Assembly: GCA_026129465.1 (NCBI GenBank)
Contig: JAHCIA010000001.1
Span: 567,964-631,963 of the forward strand
Direction: 5' to 3'
DNA: 64,000 nt
Origin: Flavobacteriales bacterium
GTDB lineage: Bacteria; Bacteroidota; Bacteroidia; Flavobacteriales_F; PHOS-HE28
Shown here in pieces: positions 8,193-15,807 of the stretch. The notes under the pieces are model-generated. The model saw only the letters and a list, made by a program, of their open reading frames with translations. It was not told where the DNA came from and searched no databases. Position 1 is the first letter of the stretch. The number at the start of each line of letters is the position of its first letter. Position numbers and translations under genes: made by a program.

Positions 8193-8200
8193 TACCTTCG
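8193..8200 (+). promoter_or_regulatory. -7 promoter box for pdxH (TACCTTCG)
   Basis: TACCTTCG lies 19 bases upstream of the pdxH ATG at 8220, a variant of TAnnTTTG found repeatedly before genes in this window. A TTG at 8164 is rather far (26 bases). Confidence 0.4.
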
Positions 8201-8219
8201 CACGACCACCGTGAACGCC

Positions 8220-8867
8220 ATGGAAGATCCCCGACACCTCCCGCAACGCAAAGAATACGAGATGCACGAACTCACGGAGAGTGAGGCGGGCGACGACCCC
8301 ATCGTGTTGTTCGATCGTTGGATGCGTGATGCCGAGGCGGCGCCGGACATCCTGGAACCGCACGCGATGACGCTGGCCACGGTGGGCAGCGTGACACTCA
8401 GCTGCCGCATCGTACTGCTTCGCTCTTTCGACAAGCGCGGCTTCGTCTTCTTCACCAACTACAACAGCCGCAAGGCGATGGATCTGGAGCGTGACCATCG
8501 CGTGGCGCTGAACTTCTTCTGGCCCCAGCTCGAACGGCAGGTGCGTATCGAAGGGCGCGCAGAGCGGGCGGACGACCATGAATCCGACGCGTACTTCGCC
8601 TCACGTCCGCGGGAGAGCCGCATCGGTGCATGGAGCAGCGATCAGAGCCGGCCCGCGGAGAGCAGGGCGTCCATCGAAGAACGATTCGCGCGCTGGACGG
8701 AACGCTTCGCGGAAGGTGAGATCCCGCGTCCTCTTCACTGGGGCGGTTTCCGTGTGCGGCCGGTGCGCATCGAGTTCTGGCAGGGCAGACCGGGCCGGTT
8801 GCACGACCGTATCGCGTACGAGGCGATGAACGACGGCACCTGGTTGCGCACCAGGCTGCAACCGTGA
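8220..8867 (+). CDS. pdxH: Pyridoxamine 5'-phosphate oxidase
   Basis: 215 residues from ATG 8220 (the long upstream frame is the antisense of yqgE). Motifs: MTLATVG and SCRIVLLRSFDKRGFVFFTN (FMN binding), SRKAMDLERDHRVALNFFWP, SRPRESRIGAWSSDQS, and the C-terminal GGFRVRPVRIEFWQGRPGRL with RLHDR and the terminal RLQP. It oxidises pyridoxine or pyridoxamine 5'-phosphate to PLP using FMN and oxygen. Alternative GTG at 8211 would add three residues. A strong terminator follows at 8893. Confidence 0.95.
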   Translation: MEDPRHLPQRKEYEMHELTESEAGDDPIVLFDRWMRDAEAAPDILEPHAMTLATVGSVTLSCRIVLLRSFDKRGFVFFTNYNSRKAMDLERDHRVALNFFWPQLERQVRIEGRAERADDHESDAYFASRPRESRIGAWSSDQSRPAESRASIEERFARWTERFAEGEIPRPLHWGGFRVRPVRIEFWQGRPGRLHDRIAYEAMNDGTWLRTRLQP

Positions 8868-8892
8868 TCGGAATGGAAGGGTACCAATGCAG

Positions 8893-8922
8893 AAGACCCC
8901 GGCTTTCGCCGGGGTCTTTGCT
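8893..8922 (+). terminator. Bidirectional terminator between pdxH and the histone-like gene
   Basis: AAGACCCCGGC (8893-8903), TTTC loop, GCCGGGGTCTT (8908-8918), followed by TGCTTCT. On the opposite strand it sits 19 bases after the histone-like gene's stop, so it can serve both convergent genes. Confidence 0.85.
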
Positions 8923-8936
8923 TCTGTGGTCCGAGA

Positions 8937-9164
8937 TCACTTGCGCTTGGCGGCCTTCTTCGTGGCCTTCTTGGCGGCCTTCTTCGGAGCGGCCTTCTTG
9001 GTCGCCTTCTTCGCAGCCTTCTTCGGAGCTGCTTTCTTGGCGGCCTTCTTCGCAGTGGCCTTCTTGGCAGCGGCTACACGCGTCTTGCGCTTCGCAGGAC
9101 GGCTCTTGCCGGTGCTGCGAGCAGCACGTTTGCCTTTCTTCGTCTTCATGTCACCTTTTCCCAT
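8937..9164 (-). CDS. Histone H1-like Lys/Ala-rich DNA-binding protein
   Basis: 75 residues, almost entirely Lys, Ala, Arg, Pro and Thr, with tandem motifs of the KKAAKKAAPKKAAKKATK type that resemble bacterial histone H1-like tails (Hc2/AlgP/HU-tail style). The protein should be strongly basic and nucleic-acid binding. A second in-frame ATG at 9149 is preceded by AAAAGGTGAC, an unusually good Shine-Dalgarno for this genome, so the true start may be 9149 (70 residues). It is convergent with pdxH across a shared terminator. Confidence 0.8.
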   Translation of the reverse strand: MGKGDMKTKKGKRAARSTGKSRPAKRKTRVAAAKKATAKKAAKKAAPKKAAKKATKKAAPKKAAKKATKKAAKRK

Positions 9165-9398
9165 TGTAATGGAGTGTTAAGGGTTTGAGTCAAAAGTATC
9201 CGCGCTTGCATACGCCGGCATGATTTCATTGGTTCCATTTGTCAACGCGTGGATGTCAATAACCATGGCGTGCGATCGACGTCATCACGATGCGATCGGG
9301 ATCGCTTGATGATGGTGTGGAGCATGATGCGCACATCACGATGATGATCGCGCATCCTCGTGCATCGCCCGTTTGGCGCGGCATGCGTGATGATGCGA

Positions 9399-10085
9399 TC
9401 AAGCAGGTGAAGTGTCCTTTCCTTCAGCGTGCAAACGCGATTCGATGGCCTTCGCGTCGCGGATGGAAGCACGCAACCATCCAAGCTTGATGGAAGCCAG
9501 CGCCTGCGCATCGAGTCGCCAATCCACTCCACTCGCACGCAAGCGTTCGATCACGGTGTAGAGGACGATCGCCGCCGACACGGAAAGGTTGTAGCTCTCG
9601 GTGAAGCCGTACATCGGTATGCGCAGATGTTCGTCGGCCTCTTCGATCGCGGCGTCACTGAGTCCGTCCATCTCGGTGCCGAAGCAGATGGCCAGCGGCC
9701 GGTCGATGTCGATCGTGGCGGGTGTGACATCTTCGGCACGCGGCGATGTGGCGACGATGCGATAACCCTTCGCGCGCAGATCGGCGAAGCATTTCGTGCG
9801 GCCCTCCTCCGATCCTCCATGACGATGGACGTCCACCCACTTGGATGCGCCCAAGGCGATCTCGGGATCGACGCGGTAGCTGTTGCGGCGCTCGATCACA
9901 TGCACGTCCTGGATGCCGAGCAGGTCACAAGTGCGCACCACCGCGCTCATGTTGTGTGGCTGGTAGGGATCCTCCAGCACGGCCGTGACATGCCGAGTGC
10001 GCAATGGTGCGAGCCGCTCGAACAGGGCGTTGCGTTCATCCGTGACGAAGGCGGACAAGCGCCCGATCAGTTCCTGGTCGTTCAT
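9399..10085 (-). CDS. trmH: tRNA (guanosine-2'-O)-methyltransferase, SPOUT family (TrmH-like)
   Basis: 228 residues. SPOUT motifs are clear: motif 1 NMSAVVRTCDLLGIQDVHVI, motif 2 ICFGTEMDGLS, and motif 3 IPMYGFTESYNLSVSAAIVL, forming the trefoil-knot SAM site. Length and the C-terminal tail match TrmH, which methylates G18 in the tRNA D-loop. It starts 38 bases after the HU terminator, so it is probably transcribed separately. The 3' flank (9250-9400) is an unusual GATC/GATG-rich spacer. Confidence 0.9.
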   Translation of the reverse strand: MNDQELIGRLSAFVTDERNALFERLAPLRTRHVTAVLEDPYQPHNMSAVVRTCDLLGIQDVHVIERRNSYRVDPEIALGASKWVDVHRHGGSEEGRTKCFADLRAKGYRIVATSPRAEDVTPATIDIDRPLAICFGTEMDGLSDAAIEEADEHLRIPMYGFTESYNLSVSAAIVLYTVIERLRASGVDWRLDAQALASIKLGWLRASIRDAKAIESRLHAEGKDTSPA

Positions 10086-10124
10086 GGTGCCGGGGTGGGT
10101 GGGGTCGGTATGCCTGCAAAAGAA

Positions 10125-10150
10125 GATCCCCCGCCGTTGGGCGGGGGATC
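10125..10150 (-). terminator. Rho-independent terminator of the HU gene
   Basis: GATCCCCCGCC (10125-10135) pairs with GGCGGGGGATC (10140-10150) around a four-base loop. On the minus strand the hairpin is followed by TTCTTTT, and it lies 23 bases beyond the HU stop codon. Confidence 0.88.
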
Positions 10151-10173
10151 CTCTGTTCCGGTGATGTGACGGA

Positions 10174-10452
10174 TCACTTCACCTTGTTCTGCAGGTCGGC
10201 GCCGGCCTTGAACTTCACCACCTTCTTCGCGGCGATCTTGATCTCCTTGCCGGTCTGGGGGTTGCGGCCTTTGCGGGCGGCGCGCTTGGTAACGGAGAAG
10301 GTGCCGAAGCCCACGAGGGCCACGCGCTCACCCTTCTTCAGGGCCTTGGTGGTGCTGGTAACGAAGGCATCCAAGGCACGCTTGGCATCGGCCTTCGAGA
10401 TCTTGGCATCGGCTGCGATCGATTCGATCAGTTCGGCTTTGTTCAGACCCAT
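10174..10452 (-). CDS. HU family DNA-binding protein
   Basis: 92 residues from ATG 10452; the longer frame reaches back through the promoter and is rejected. HU signature: [40 protein letters not shown], and the DNA-binding arm [14 protein letters not shown], with a C-terminal [14 protein letters not shown]. It is a nucleoid-associated dimer that bends DNA. Its own strong promoter (10495-10524) and terminator (10125-10150) make it monocistronic. Confidence 0.96.
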   Translation of the reverse strand: MGLNKAELIESIAADAKISKADAKRALDAFVTSTTKALKKGERVALVGFGTFSVTKRAARKGRNPQTGKEIKIAAKKVVKFKAGADLQNKVK

Positions 10453-10494
10453 GGTCGTAAGTTTTGTTGAGTTGTTGGTTTGGGAACTCGAGGG

Positions 10495-10524
10495 CAAATG
10501 TATCCGCGCAGCCACGTGTGTCAA
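10495..10524 (-). promoter_or_regulatory. Canonical Bacteroidota promoter of the HU gene
   Basis: On the minus strand: TTGACA (10524-10519), 16 bases, then a perfect TACATTTG (10502-10495), that is TTG-N19-TAnnTTTG, ending 42 bases before the HU start. This is the best promoter in the window. Confidence 0.85.
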
Positions 10525-10533
10525 GGGTTTCCG
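10519..10533. repeat. 15-base direct repeat, copy 1 (overlaps HU -33 box)
   Basis: TGTCAAGGGTTTCCG occurs here and again at 10600-10614, 81 bases apart. Read on the minus strand it is CGGAAACCCTTGACA, so each copy carries a TTGACA -33 hexamer with identical upstream bases; only this copy has a -7 box at the right distance. Confidence 0.7.
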
Positions 10534-10599
10534 ACGCGATGCCCGGAAAATGTTGAAAAAACAGGGGGTTTGTTCATAACTGCGCCTGTATCCCGCCCC

Positions 10600-10614
10600 T
10601 GTCAAGGGTTTCCG
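10600..10614. repeat. 15-base direct repeat, copy 2
   Basis: Identical to 10519-10533. It lies in the spacer between fmt (ending at 10640) and HU. No TAnnTTTG follows at promoter distance, so it may be a relic promoter, an UP-like protein-binding site, or chance duplication. On the minus strand an ACAGGGG/CCCCTGT pairing followed by TTTTTT nearby could also terminate fmt transcripts. Confidence 0.6.
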
Positions 10615-10639
10615 GAGGAGGGGGTGGAACGGAAAACGG

Positions 10640-11605
10640 TCAGTCGCCGATCCTCATGCCGGGCATCGCCCGGTGTGCTCCAGCGATGCCGCGCAGCAGT
10701 TCGGTGGCGCTCATGCGCCGCCTGCCCTCGGTCTGCACTTCAAGCAGTTCGAGCCAACCGTCGGAGCAGCGCAGGAGCAGCCGTCCATCCACGGGCAACA
10801 AGGTGCCCGCTTCCGCGCCGGCATCGTGTGCCGCATGGCGGGAGCGGAACAGTTTGAAGTGGACCGGTGGCCCTTCACCGATCCGCAACATGCACCAGGC
10901 GCCGGGTGCGGGGGACAGGCCTCGTATCCGATCGTGCGTTCGTGCGGCGCTCATGTCCGCGCTGATGCGGCAGGTCTCCGGGTCCAGTTTCGGAGCGGAT
11001 CGTTCCTGGCCGGAAGGGCGTTGTTGCCTGGGCTCGATCGATCCCTCGGCAAGCGCATGGACGGTGCGCCCAACGAGCGCGGCACCCATGACCATCATCC
11101 TATCATGCAGTTCACCGGCCGTCTCATCAGCGCCTATGGTCAAGGTCTCCTGCAGCAACACATCCCCGGTATCTATCTCCTCCCGGATGAGGAAGGTGGT
11201 GAGGCCCGTGGAGCGGTAGCCATGCATGACCGCCCATTGAATGGGCGCCGCTCCGCGCAGATCGGGCAGGAGGGAGGCGTGCAGATTGATGGTGCCCAGC
11301 CGGGGCCGCGACCATACCACCTGGGGCAACATGCGGAAGGCCACCACCACGTACAGGTCGGCGGCATGCGCATCGAGTGCGGCGAGGAAGTCCGGATCGC
11401 GCAGGCGCTCGGGTTGGAGAACGGGTATGCCCAGTTCCAGCGCACGGTCCTTCACCGGGGAAGTGCGGAGCTTCTTCCCCCTTCCAGCGGGACGGTCCGG
11501 GGCGGTGACCACGGCGGTCACCACATGGCCGGCCTCCACGAGCGCGTTCAGTGTCGGCACCGCGAAGAGCGGGGTGCCCATGAAGATGATGCGCGTACCG
11601 GCCAT
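10640..11605 (-). CDS. fmt: Methionyl-tRNA formyltransferase
   Basis: 321 residues. N-terminal formyltransferase domain: [20 protein letters not shown], the basic loop [15 protein letters not shown], the folate-site stretch [20 protein letters not shown] with Asn/His/Asp catalytic pattern, and [14 protein letters not shown]. The C-terminal tRNA-binding domain follows after about residue 205. It formylates initiator Met-tRNA. It starts 14 bases after the mpg stop, likely one operon with recQ and mpg. Confidence 0.96.
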   Translation of the reverse strand: MAGTRIIFMGTPLFAVPTLNALVEAGHVVTAVVTAPDRPAGRGKKLRTSPVKDRALELGIPVLQPERLRDPDFLAALDAHAADLYVVVAFRMLPQVVWSRPRLGTINLHASLLPDLRGAAPIQWAVMHGYRSTGLTTFLIREEIDTGDVLLQETLTIGADETAGELHDRMMVMGAALVGRTVHALAEGSIEPRQQRPSGQERSAPKLDPETCRISADMSAARTHDRIRGLSPAPGAWCMLRIGEGPPVHFKLFRSRHAAHDAGAEAGTLLPVDGRLLLRCSDGWLELLEVQTEGRRRMSATELLRGIAGAHRAMPGMRIGD

Positions 11606-11619
11606 GGTTCAGCGATGGT

Positions 11620-12219
11620 TCAGCGATGGTGCCGCCGCGAAGGTGCGACGCGGAACCGATAGGGAAGAAGCGCATCCTTGCCCGCGTAGTCCACACCTAC
11701 ACGTGGACCGGCGATGATCCGTGAGGAGGCGATGCGCATGCCGTGGTCCTCGATGCGGATCGGACCGGAGAGCAGGTCGCCGCCGCTATGCCTGGTCAGT
11801 ATGCCCAGCGCCTGGGACAAGGTTCCCGGTCCGTTCGTCGTGGGCGGTGATGGCGCGCGACGTTGGGCCATCAGACCATGACCTTCCAACGGATCGATCG
11901 CCCGGATGAGCACGGCGTGTGGCACCCCCTCGCGATGCGTGACCACGTTGAAGAGGTGATGGATGCCATAGCAGAGGTAGACATAGGCGGTGCCGCCGAC
12001 CGCGTACATGTGCGTGTTCCTTGGTGTGCGACGGCCACCGAAGGCGTGCGATGCGCGGTCGCCCACCCCGGCATAAGCCTCCGTCTCGGTGATCACACCC
12101 GCGGTCCGGCCGCCATCCAGATCCGTGACAATGACCTTGCCGAGCAGATCGCGCGCGATGCGTACGACATCGCTGCGCATATAGAAGGAACGATCGAGGA
12201 CCATCCGCATGCGGGTCAC
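11620..12219 (-). CDS. mpg: 3-methyladenine DNA glycosylase (AAG/MPG family)
   Basis: 199 residues with the AAG signatures: DLLGKVIVT, ITETEAYAGVGDRASHAFGG (the conserved catalytic ETEAY), NTHMYAVGGTAYVYLCYGIH, REGVPHAVLIRAIDP and NGPGTLSQALGI. It excises alkylated purines from DNA in base-excision repair. The frame starts at GTG 12219, overlapping the recQ stop by GTGA; ATG 12210 or 12204 are alternatives. Its position directly after recQ suggests a small DNA-repair operon continuing into fmt. Confidence 0.93.
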   Translation of the reverse strand: MTRMRMVLDRSFYMRSDVVRIARDLLGKVIVTDLDGGRTAGVITETEAYAGVGDRASHAFGGRRTPRNTHMYAVGGTAYVYLCYGIHHLFNVVTHREGVPHAVLIRAIDPLEGHGLMAQRRAPSPPTTNGPGTLSQALGILTRHSGGDLLSGPIRIEDHGMRIASSRIIAGPRVGVDYAGKDALLPYRFRVAPSRRHHR

Positions 12220-14048
12220 GAAGCCCCACTTCCGAACTCGTCCATGTCCAACCGGCGGTCGTGGGTGGTTCGTTCGTAGGGCGCGAGTGGTTCTTCGGCA
12301 GTGTTGTTCCCTGCAGTCGCTTCATAGGCGAATCGCCGCTTGCACAGGTCGCATTGTCCGCAGGGCACACCGGGAGGTTCATCGAAGTGGGCCAGCAGGA
12401 TCCTGGAGCGGCAGCCGGACTCGGCTTCGGCGTAGTGCAGCACCGCCTCCAGTCTTTCCATGGCGCGCTGCTTCCGTTGTTCCAAAGCGGCGGGATCGAG
12501 GGTCAGGCGCTGGGCATCCTGCCGGGGTTGGAGCAGGGTCACAAGCGGGGCGTCGTTCTGCGGGGTGTAGATGATCACCTGCTGGCGGTCCAATTCATGG
12601 AGGCGCTTGCGCACGGTCTCCACGCTCCATTCGCTCAACCGGGCGATGCGCAACTCATCGATCTGTGCGGCTTCCTCATAGAGCCCCCCATAGAGGCGGA
12701 GCAGGGCTTCGAGCAACGGTCCAAGCCGGCGATCGTTCACCCGCATGTGATGCACCACCCGGGGCGCTGCCCGCACGAATACGCGCGAAGGACTGTGTAC
12801 GCCATCAGATAGGGTGATGCGGCCATCCAGTTCCAGACTTCGCAGGGCATGGAGCGTGGTGTTGGGTGTTGCGCCGGCGCGTCGGGCCAGGTCCTCCAGA
12901 TCGAACGCATAGGCCTCCAGGAAGCCCGAACCCATGGCGATGCCGTGCCGATCGGCGAAGGACTGGTACACCCGCCGCACATCGGCCAGTGATGGAAAGG
13001 ACGCCAGGGTACGATCGCGCAACCGGTCCGCATCACCGGGACCATATAATAGGAAGGCTTGCGAGCGTTGACCATCGCGCCCGGCGCGCCCGGCCTCCTG
13101 GTAGTAGCTCTCCAGGTCCGGCGGCGGTTCCATGTGGACCACCGCGCGCACATCAGGCTTGTCGATGCCCATGCCGAAAGCGTTGGTGGCCACCACGCAG
13201 CGCAGGCTCCCTTCGGTCCATGCCCGTTGGATCGCTTCACGCTCCACATGCGGAAGCCCCGCGTGATAGGCCCTCGCCTCGATGCCATGGTGCTCCAGGA
13301 ATTGTGCGATGCGCAGTGTGCCCCGCCGCTGCCGCATGTACACGATGGACGACCCGGGTACATGCTCCATGATGCGCAGCAGGCGGCCATGCTTGTCCTC
13401 CCCGCGGCTCACCCAGAAGACCAGTTCATCGCGCTGGAAACCGCCCCGCAGCACATGGCGCTCCCGGAAGGCGAGATTCTCCATGATGTCATCGGCCACA
13501 CGAGCTGTGGCTGACGCGGTGAGCGCGAGCACCGGCACACCGGGAAGCTTTTCGCGCAACTCGCCCACCTTTCTGTACGCGGGCCTGAAATCATGTCCCC
13601 ATTGTGAGATGCAGTGGGCTTCATCCACGGCGATCATGCCGATGTCCATCCGGTCCAGCCGTGCGAGGAGGATGTCGGAGGCCAGACGCTCCGGGGCGAG
13701 GTAGAGGAAGGACAGTTCGCCCTGCGCCGCGTTCTCCAGCGCCGTGTCCACTTCCGCATGGCGCAGACCTGAGTGCACGGCCACCGCCGCGATCCCCTGG
13801 GCGCGCAATCGTTCCACCTGGTCCTTCATCAGGGCGATCAAGGGGGAGACCACCAGACAGAGCCGCCCCATGGCGAGCGCGGGCACCTGGAAACAGAGGC
13901 TCTTGCCGCCACCGGTGGGCAACAGGGCCAGCGTGTCGCGCCCGTTCAGCACGGCCCGTATGATGTCCTCCTGCAACGGGCGGAAGGTGCTGTAGCCCCA
14001 GTGCTGGCGCAGCACGGCGTGGATGTCCTTCACTTCACGCTTGCCCAT
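12216..14048 (-). CDS. recQ: ATP-dependent DNA helicase RecQ
   Basis: 610 residues. Helicase motifs: WGYSTFRPLQEDII (motif 0), LPTGGGKSLCFQVPAL (Walker A), AVDEAHCISQWGHDFRPAY (DEAH plus aromatic loop), LTASAT, NAFGMGIDKPDVR and SYYQEAGRAGRDG (motif VI). RecQ zinc cysteines are present (CRSR, then CGQCDLC at about 570-576). The usual HRDC domain appears absent: the protein ends about 35 residues beyond the zinc cysteines, while the winged-helix-like region precedes them. It is a 3'-5' helicase in recombination and fork repair, first gene of a recQ-mpg-fmt run. Confidence 0.94.
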   Translation of the reverse strand: MGKREVKDIHAVLRQHWGYSTFRPLQEDIIRAVLNGRDTLALLPTGGGKSLCFQVPALAMGRLCLVVSPLIALMKDQVERLRAQGIAAVAVHSGLRHAEVDTALENAAQGELSFLYLAPERLASDILLARLDRMDIGMIAVDEAHCISQWGHDFRPAYRKVGELREKLPGVPVLALTASATARVADDIMENLAFRERHVLRGGFQRDELVFWVSRGEDKHGRLLRIMEHVPGSSIVYMRQRRGTLRIAQFLEHHGIEARAYHAGLPHVEREAIQRAWTEGSLRCVVATNAFGMGIDKPDVRAVVHMEPPPDLESYYQEAGRAGRDGQRSQAFLLYGPGDADRLRDRTLASFPSLADVRRVYQSFADRHGIAMGSGFLEAYAFDLEDLARRAGATPNTTLHALRSLELDGRITLSDGVHSPSRVFVRAAPRVVHHMRVNDRRLGPLLEALLRLYGGLYEEAAQIDELRIARLSEWSVETVRKRLHELDRQQVIIYTPQNDAPLVTLLQPRQDAQRLTLDPAALEQRKQRAMERLEAVLHYAEAESGCRSRILLAHFDEPPGVPCGQCDLCKRRFAYEATAGNNTAEEPLAPYERTTHDRRLDMDEFGSGAS

Positions 14049-14095
14049 CGTTCACCATCGCTTCACATGCCCCACCGGCCATGACCATGTCATCC

Positions 14096-14124
14096 TTGTG
14101 GCGGAAGCCGATCGGCTACATTTG
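14096..14124 (+). promoter_or_regulatory. Promoter of ilvE
   Basis: TTG at 14096-14098, 18-base spacer, perfect TACATTTG at 14117-14124, then 24 bases to the ilvE ATG. Spacing and both boxes fit the Bacteroidota consensus. Confidence 0.8.
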
Positions 14125-14148
14125 TTCGCACCCCTTTAGCGTCATGGG

Positions 14149-15219
14149 ATGATCACCACAGGGCAAAAGATAGACATCCAACGCACCGCTGCTTCGCGGC
14201 TGCAGGACACCGACCTGGAGAACATCAAGTTCGGCCGGGTCTTCAGCGACCACATGTTCGCCATGGACTTCGAGGAGGGCGCCTGGCGGCGTCCACGGAT
14301 CGTGCCCTTCGCCGATCTGCGCATGAGTCCCGCGGCCGCCGTGCTCCATTACGGCCAGTCGATCTTCGAAGGGCTGAAGGCCTACCGTTCAGCCGAAGGT
14401 GGTGTCAACCTCTTCAGGCCACAGGCCAACATCGCGCGCATGAACCGGAGCGCACACCGCATGTGCATGCCGAAGCTCCCCGATGACCTCTTCTTGGAGG
14501 CCCTGTTGGAACTGGTGCATCAGGACATCGATTGGGTGCCCGGCGGCGCTGATGGGGCGCTCTACATCCGGCCCTTCCTCATCGCCGGTGACGAGTACAT
14601 CGGCATACGCCCGAGCGACACCTACCGCTTCATGATCTTCACCTGCCCGGTGCGAGGCTACTACGCCGAGCCTGTCCGCGTGCAGATCGAGATGGAGTAC
14701 AGCCGTGCTTTCCCCGGTGGCACCGGCGATACCAAGTGCGCCGGCAATTACGCCGCCGCGCTATACCCCGCCAAGCTCGCCCAGGACCGGGGCATCCACC
14801 AGCTGGTGTGGACCGATGGCATTGAGCACAAGTACATCGAGGAAAGCGGCACCATGAACATCTTCTTCCGGATCGGTGGCACGCTGATCACACCGGAGAC
14901 CGGCGGCACCATCCTCGAGGGCATCACGCGCGACAGCATCATTACGCTGGCCCGCGACATGGGCATGCCGATGGAGGTGCGCAAGGTGACCGTGGCCGAG
15001 GTGGTGGAGGCGGCGCGGAGCGGATCGCTGCAGGACGCTTTCGGCGCGGGAACCGCCGCCACCATCGCCCACATCGCCAGCATCAAGATCGGTGAGGAGG
15101 TGTACACGCTGCCGCCGGTGGATTCGCGCGATGCTTCCAGGTCGATCGGTGCGAAACTCGATGCCATTCGCCGCGGCGTGGAGCCTGACACCTATGGCTG
15201 GATGGTGCCGGTGCACTGA
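14149..15219 (+). CDS. ilvE: Branched-chain amino acid aminotransferase
   Basis: 356 residues, the length of the type II BCAT subfamily. Motifs: YGQSIFEGLKAYR, NRSAHRMCMP, LYIRPFLIA, GGTGDTKCAGNYAAALYPAK with the PLP lysine near residue 196, and IEESGTMNIFF, then GTILEGITRDSI. It transfers amino groups between glutamate and the keto acids of Leu, Ile and Val. It is a single gene with a strong promoter; the following gene converges. Confidence 0.95.
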   Translation: MITTGQKIDIQRTAASRLQDTDLENIKFGRVFSDHMFAMDFEEGAWRRPRIVPFADLRMSPAAAVLHYGQSIFEGLKAYRSAEGGVNLFRPQANIARMNRSAHRMCMPKLPDDLFLEALLELVHQDIDWVPGGADGALYIRPFLIAGDEYIGIRPSDTYRFMIFTCPVRGYYAEPVRVQIEMEYSRAFPGGTGDTKCAGNYAAALYPAKLAQDRGIHQLVWTDGIEHKYIEESGTMNIFFRIGGTLITPETGGTILEGITRDSIITLARDMGMPMEVRKVTVAEVVEAARSGSLQDAFGAGTAATIAHIASIKIGEEVYTLPPVDSRDASRSIGAKLDAIRRGVEPDTYGWMVPVH

Positions 15220-15230
15220 CCGGCGATCGA

Positions 15231-15734
15231 TCACGTTCCGCCCGTTCGCGACAGGCCCTCCAGGCTTGCGGGTATGGCCGCCAGCCCAGGCAGGGTGAAG
15301 AAAAGCAGGGGCGCCGGCCAGCCCAGAAAGGTGATGCTCACCAGGATGCCGGCCACCGACGAGACACCGAAGAGCAGGCCCGTGATGTGCAGGCCGATGA
15401 AGACCGACCGCTGGAAGCGCGTTGGGGGGACCTCCTCCTCTTCCGTGCCAGTTCGCACCTGTGGCCGCATGTATCTTCCGATGGGCTCCTCGGTGCGTGA
15501 CGCAGGCCGGTAGAAGCGCAGGCGTTCGTCGTACCGCGCCCGCAGTTCCTTGTCGCACAATACTTCATAGGCCTCGTGCACCGCGTGGAAGATGACCGCG
15601 GCATGTGGTGAGGCGTTGCGGTCCGGGTGGCAGTCCTTCACCCGCCGCCGATAGGCCTGCTTGATGTGCTTGGGCGAAGCATCGCGCGGCACACCGAGCA
15701 CCTTGTAATGATCGAAGCGGAGCATTCCTTCCAT
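15231..15734 (-). CDS. DnaJ-domain membrane protein
   Basis: 167 residues. The J domain occupies about 1-70: DHYKVLGVPRDASPKHIKQA, then the HPD motif at 36-38 (DCHPDRN) and HAVHEAYEVLCDKELRARYD. A charged linker follows, then two hydrophobic segments (about 108-160: VFIGLHITGLLFGVSSVAGI and GWPAPLLFFTLPGLAAI). It should recruit a DnaK-type Hsp70 to the membrane. It is not DnaJ itself (no Gly/Phe or zinc region). Confidence 0.88.
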   Translation of the reverse strand: MEGMLRFDHYKVLGVPRDASPKHIKQAYRRRVKDCHPDRNASPHAAVIFHAVHEAYEVLCDKELRARYDERLRFYRPASRTEEPIGRYMRPQVRTGTEEEEVPPTRFQRSVFIGLHITGLLFGVSSVAGILVSITFLGWPAPLLFFTLPGLAAIPASLEGLSRTGGT

Positions 15735-15807
15735 GCCGCGTCCTGTTCAAAGCGCACCGTTGCCCGTGGTATCCGTATGCGATCCGCGCCGCGCCGGTAT
15801 CTTATGC

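Noticed and set aside
8937-9164. Tandem-repeat-like array as CRISPR or mobile repeat
   Set aside because: The periodicity comes from KKAA-type codons of a histone-like protein, not from repeats and spacers.
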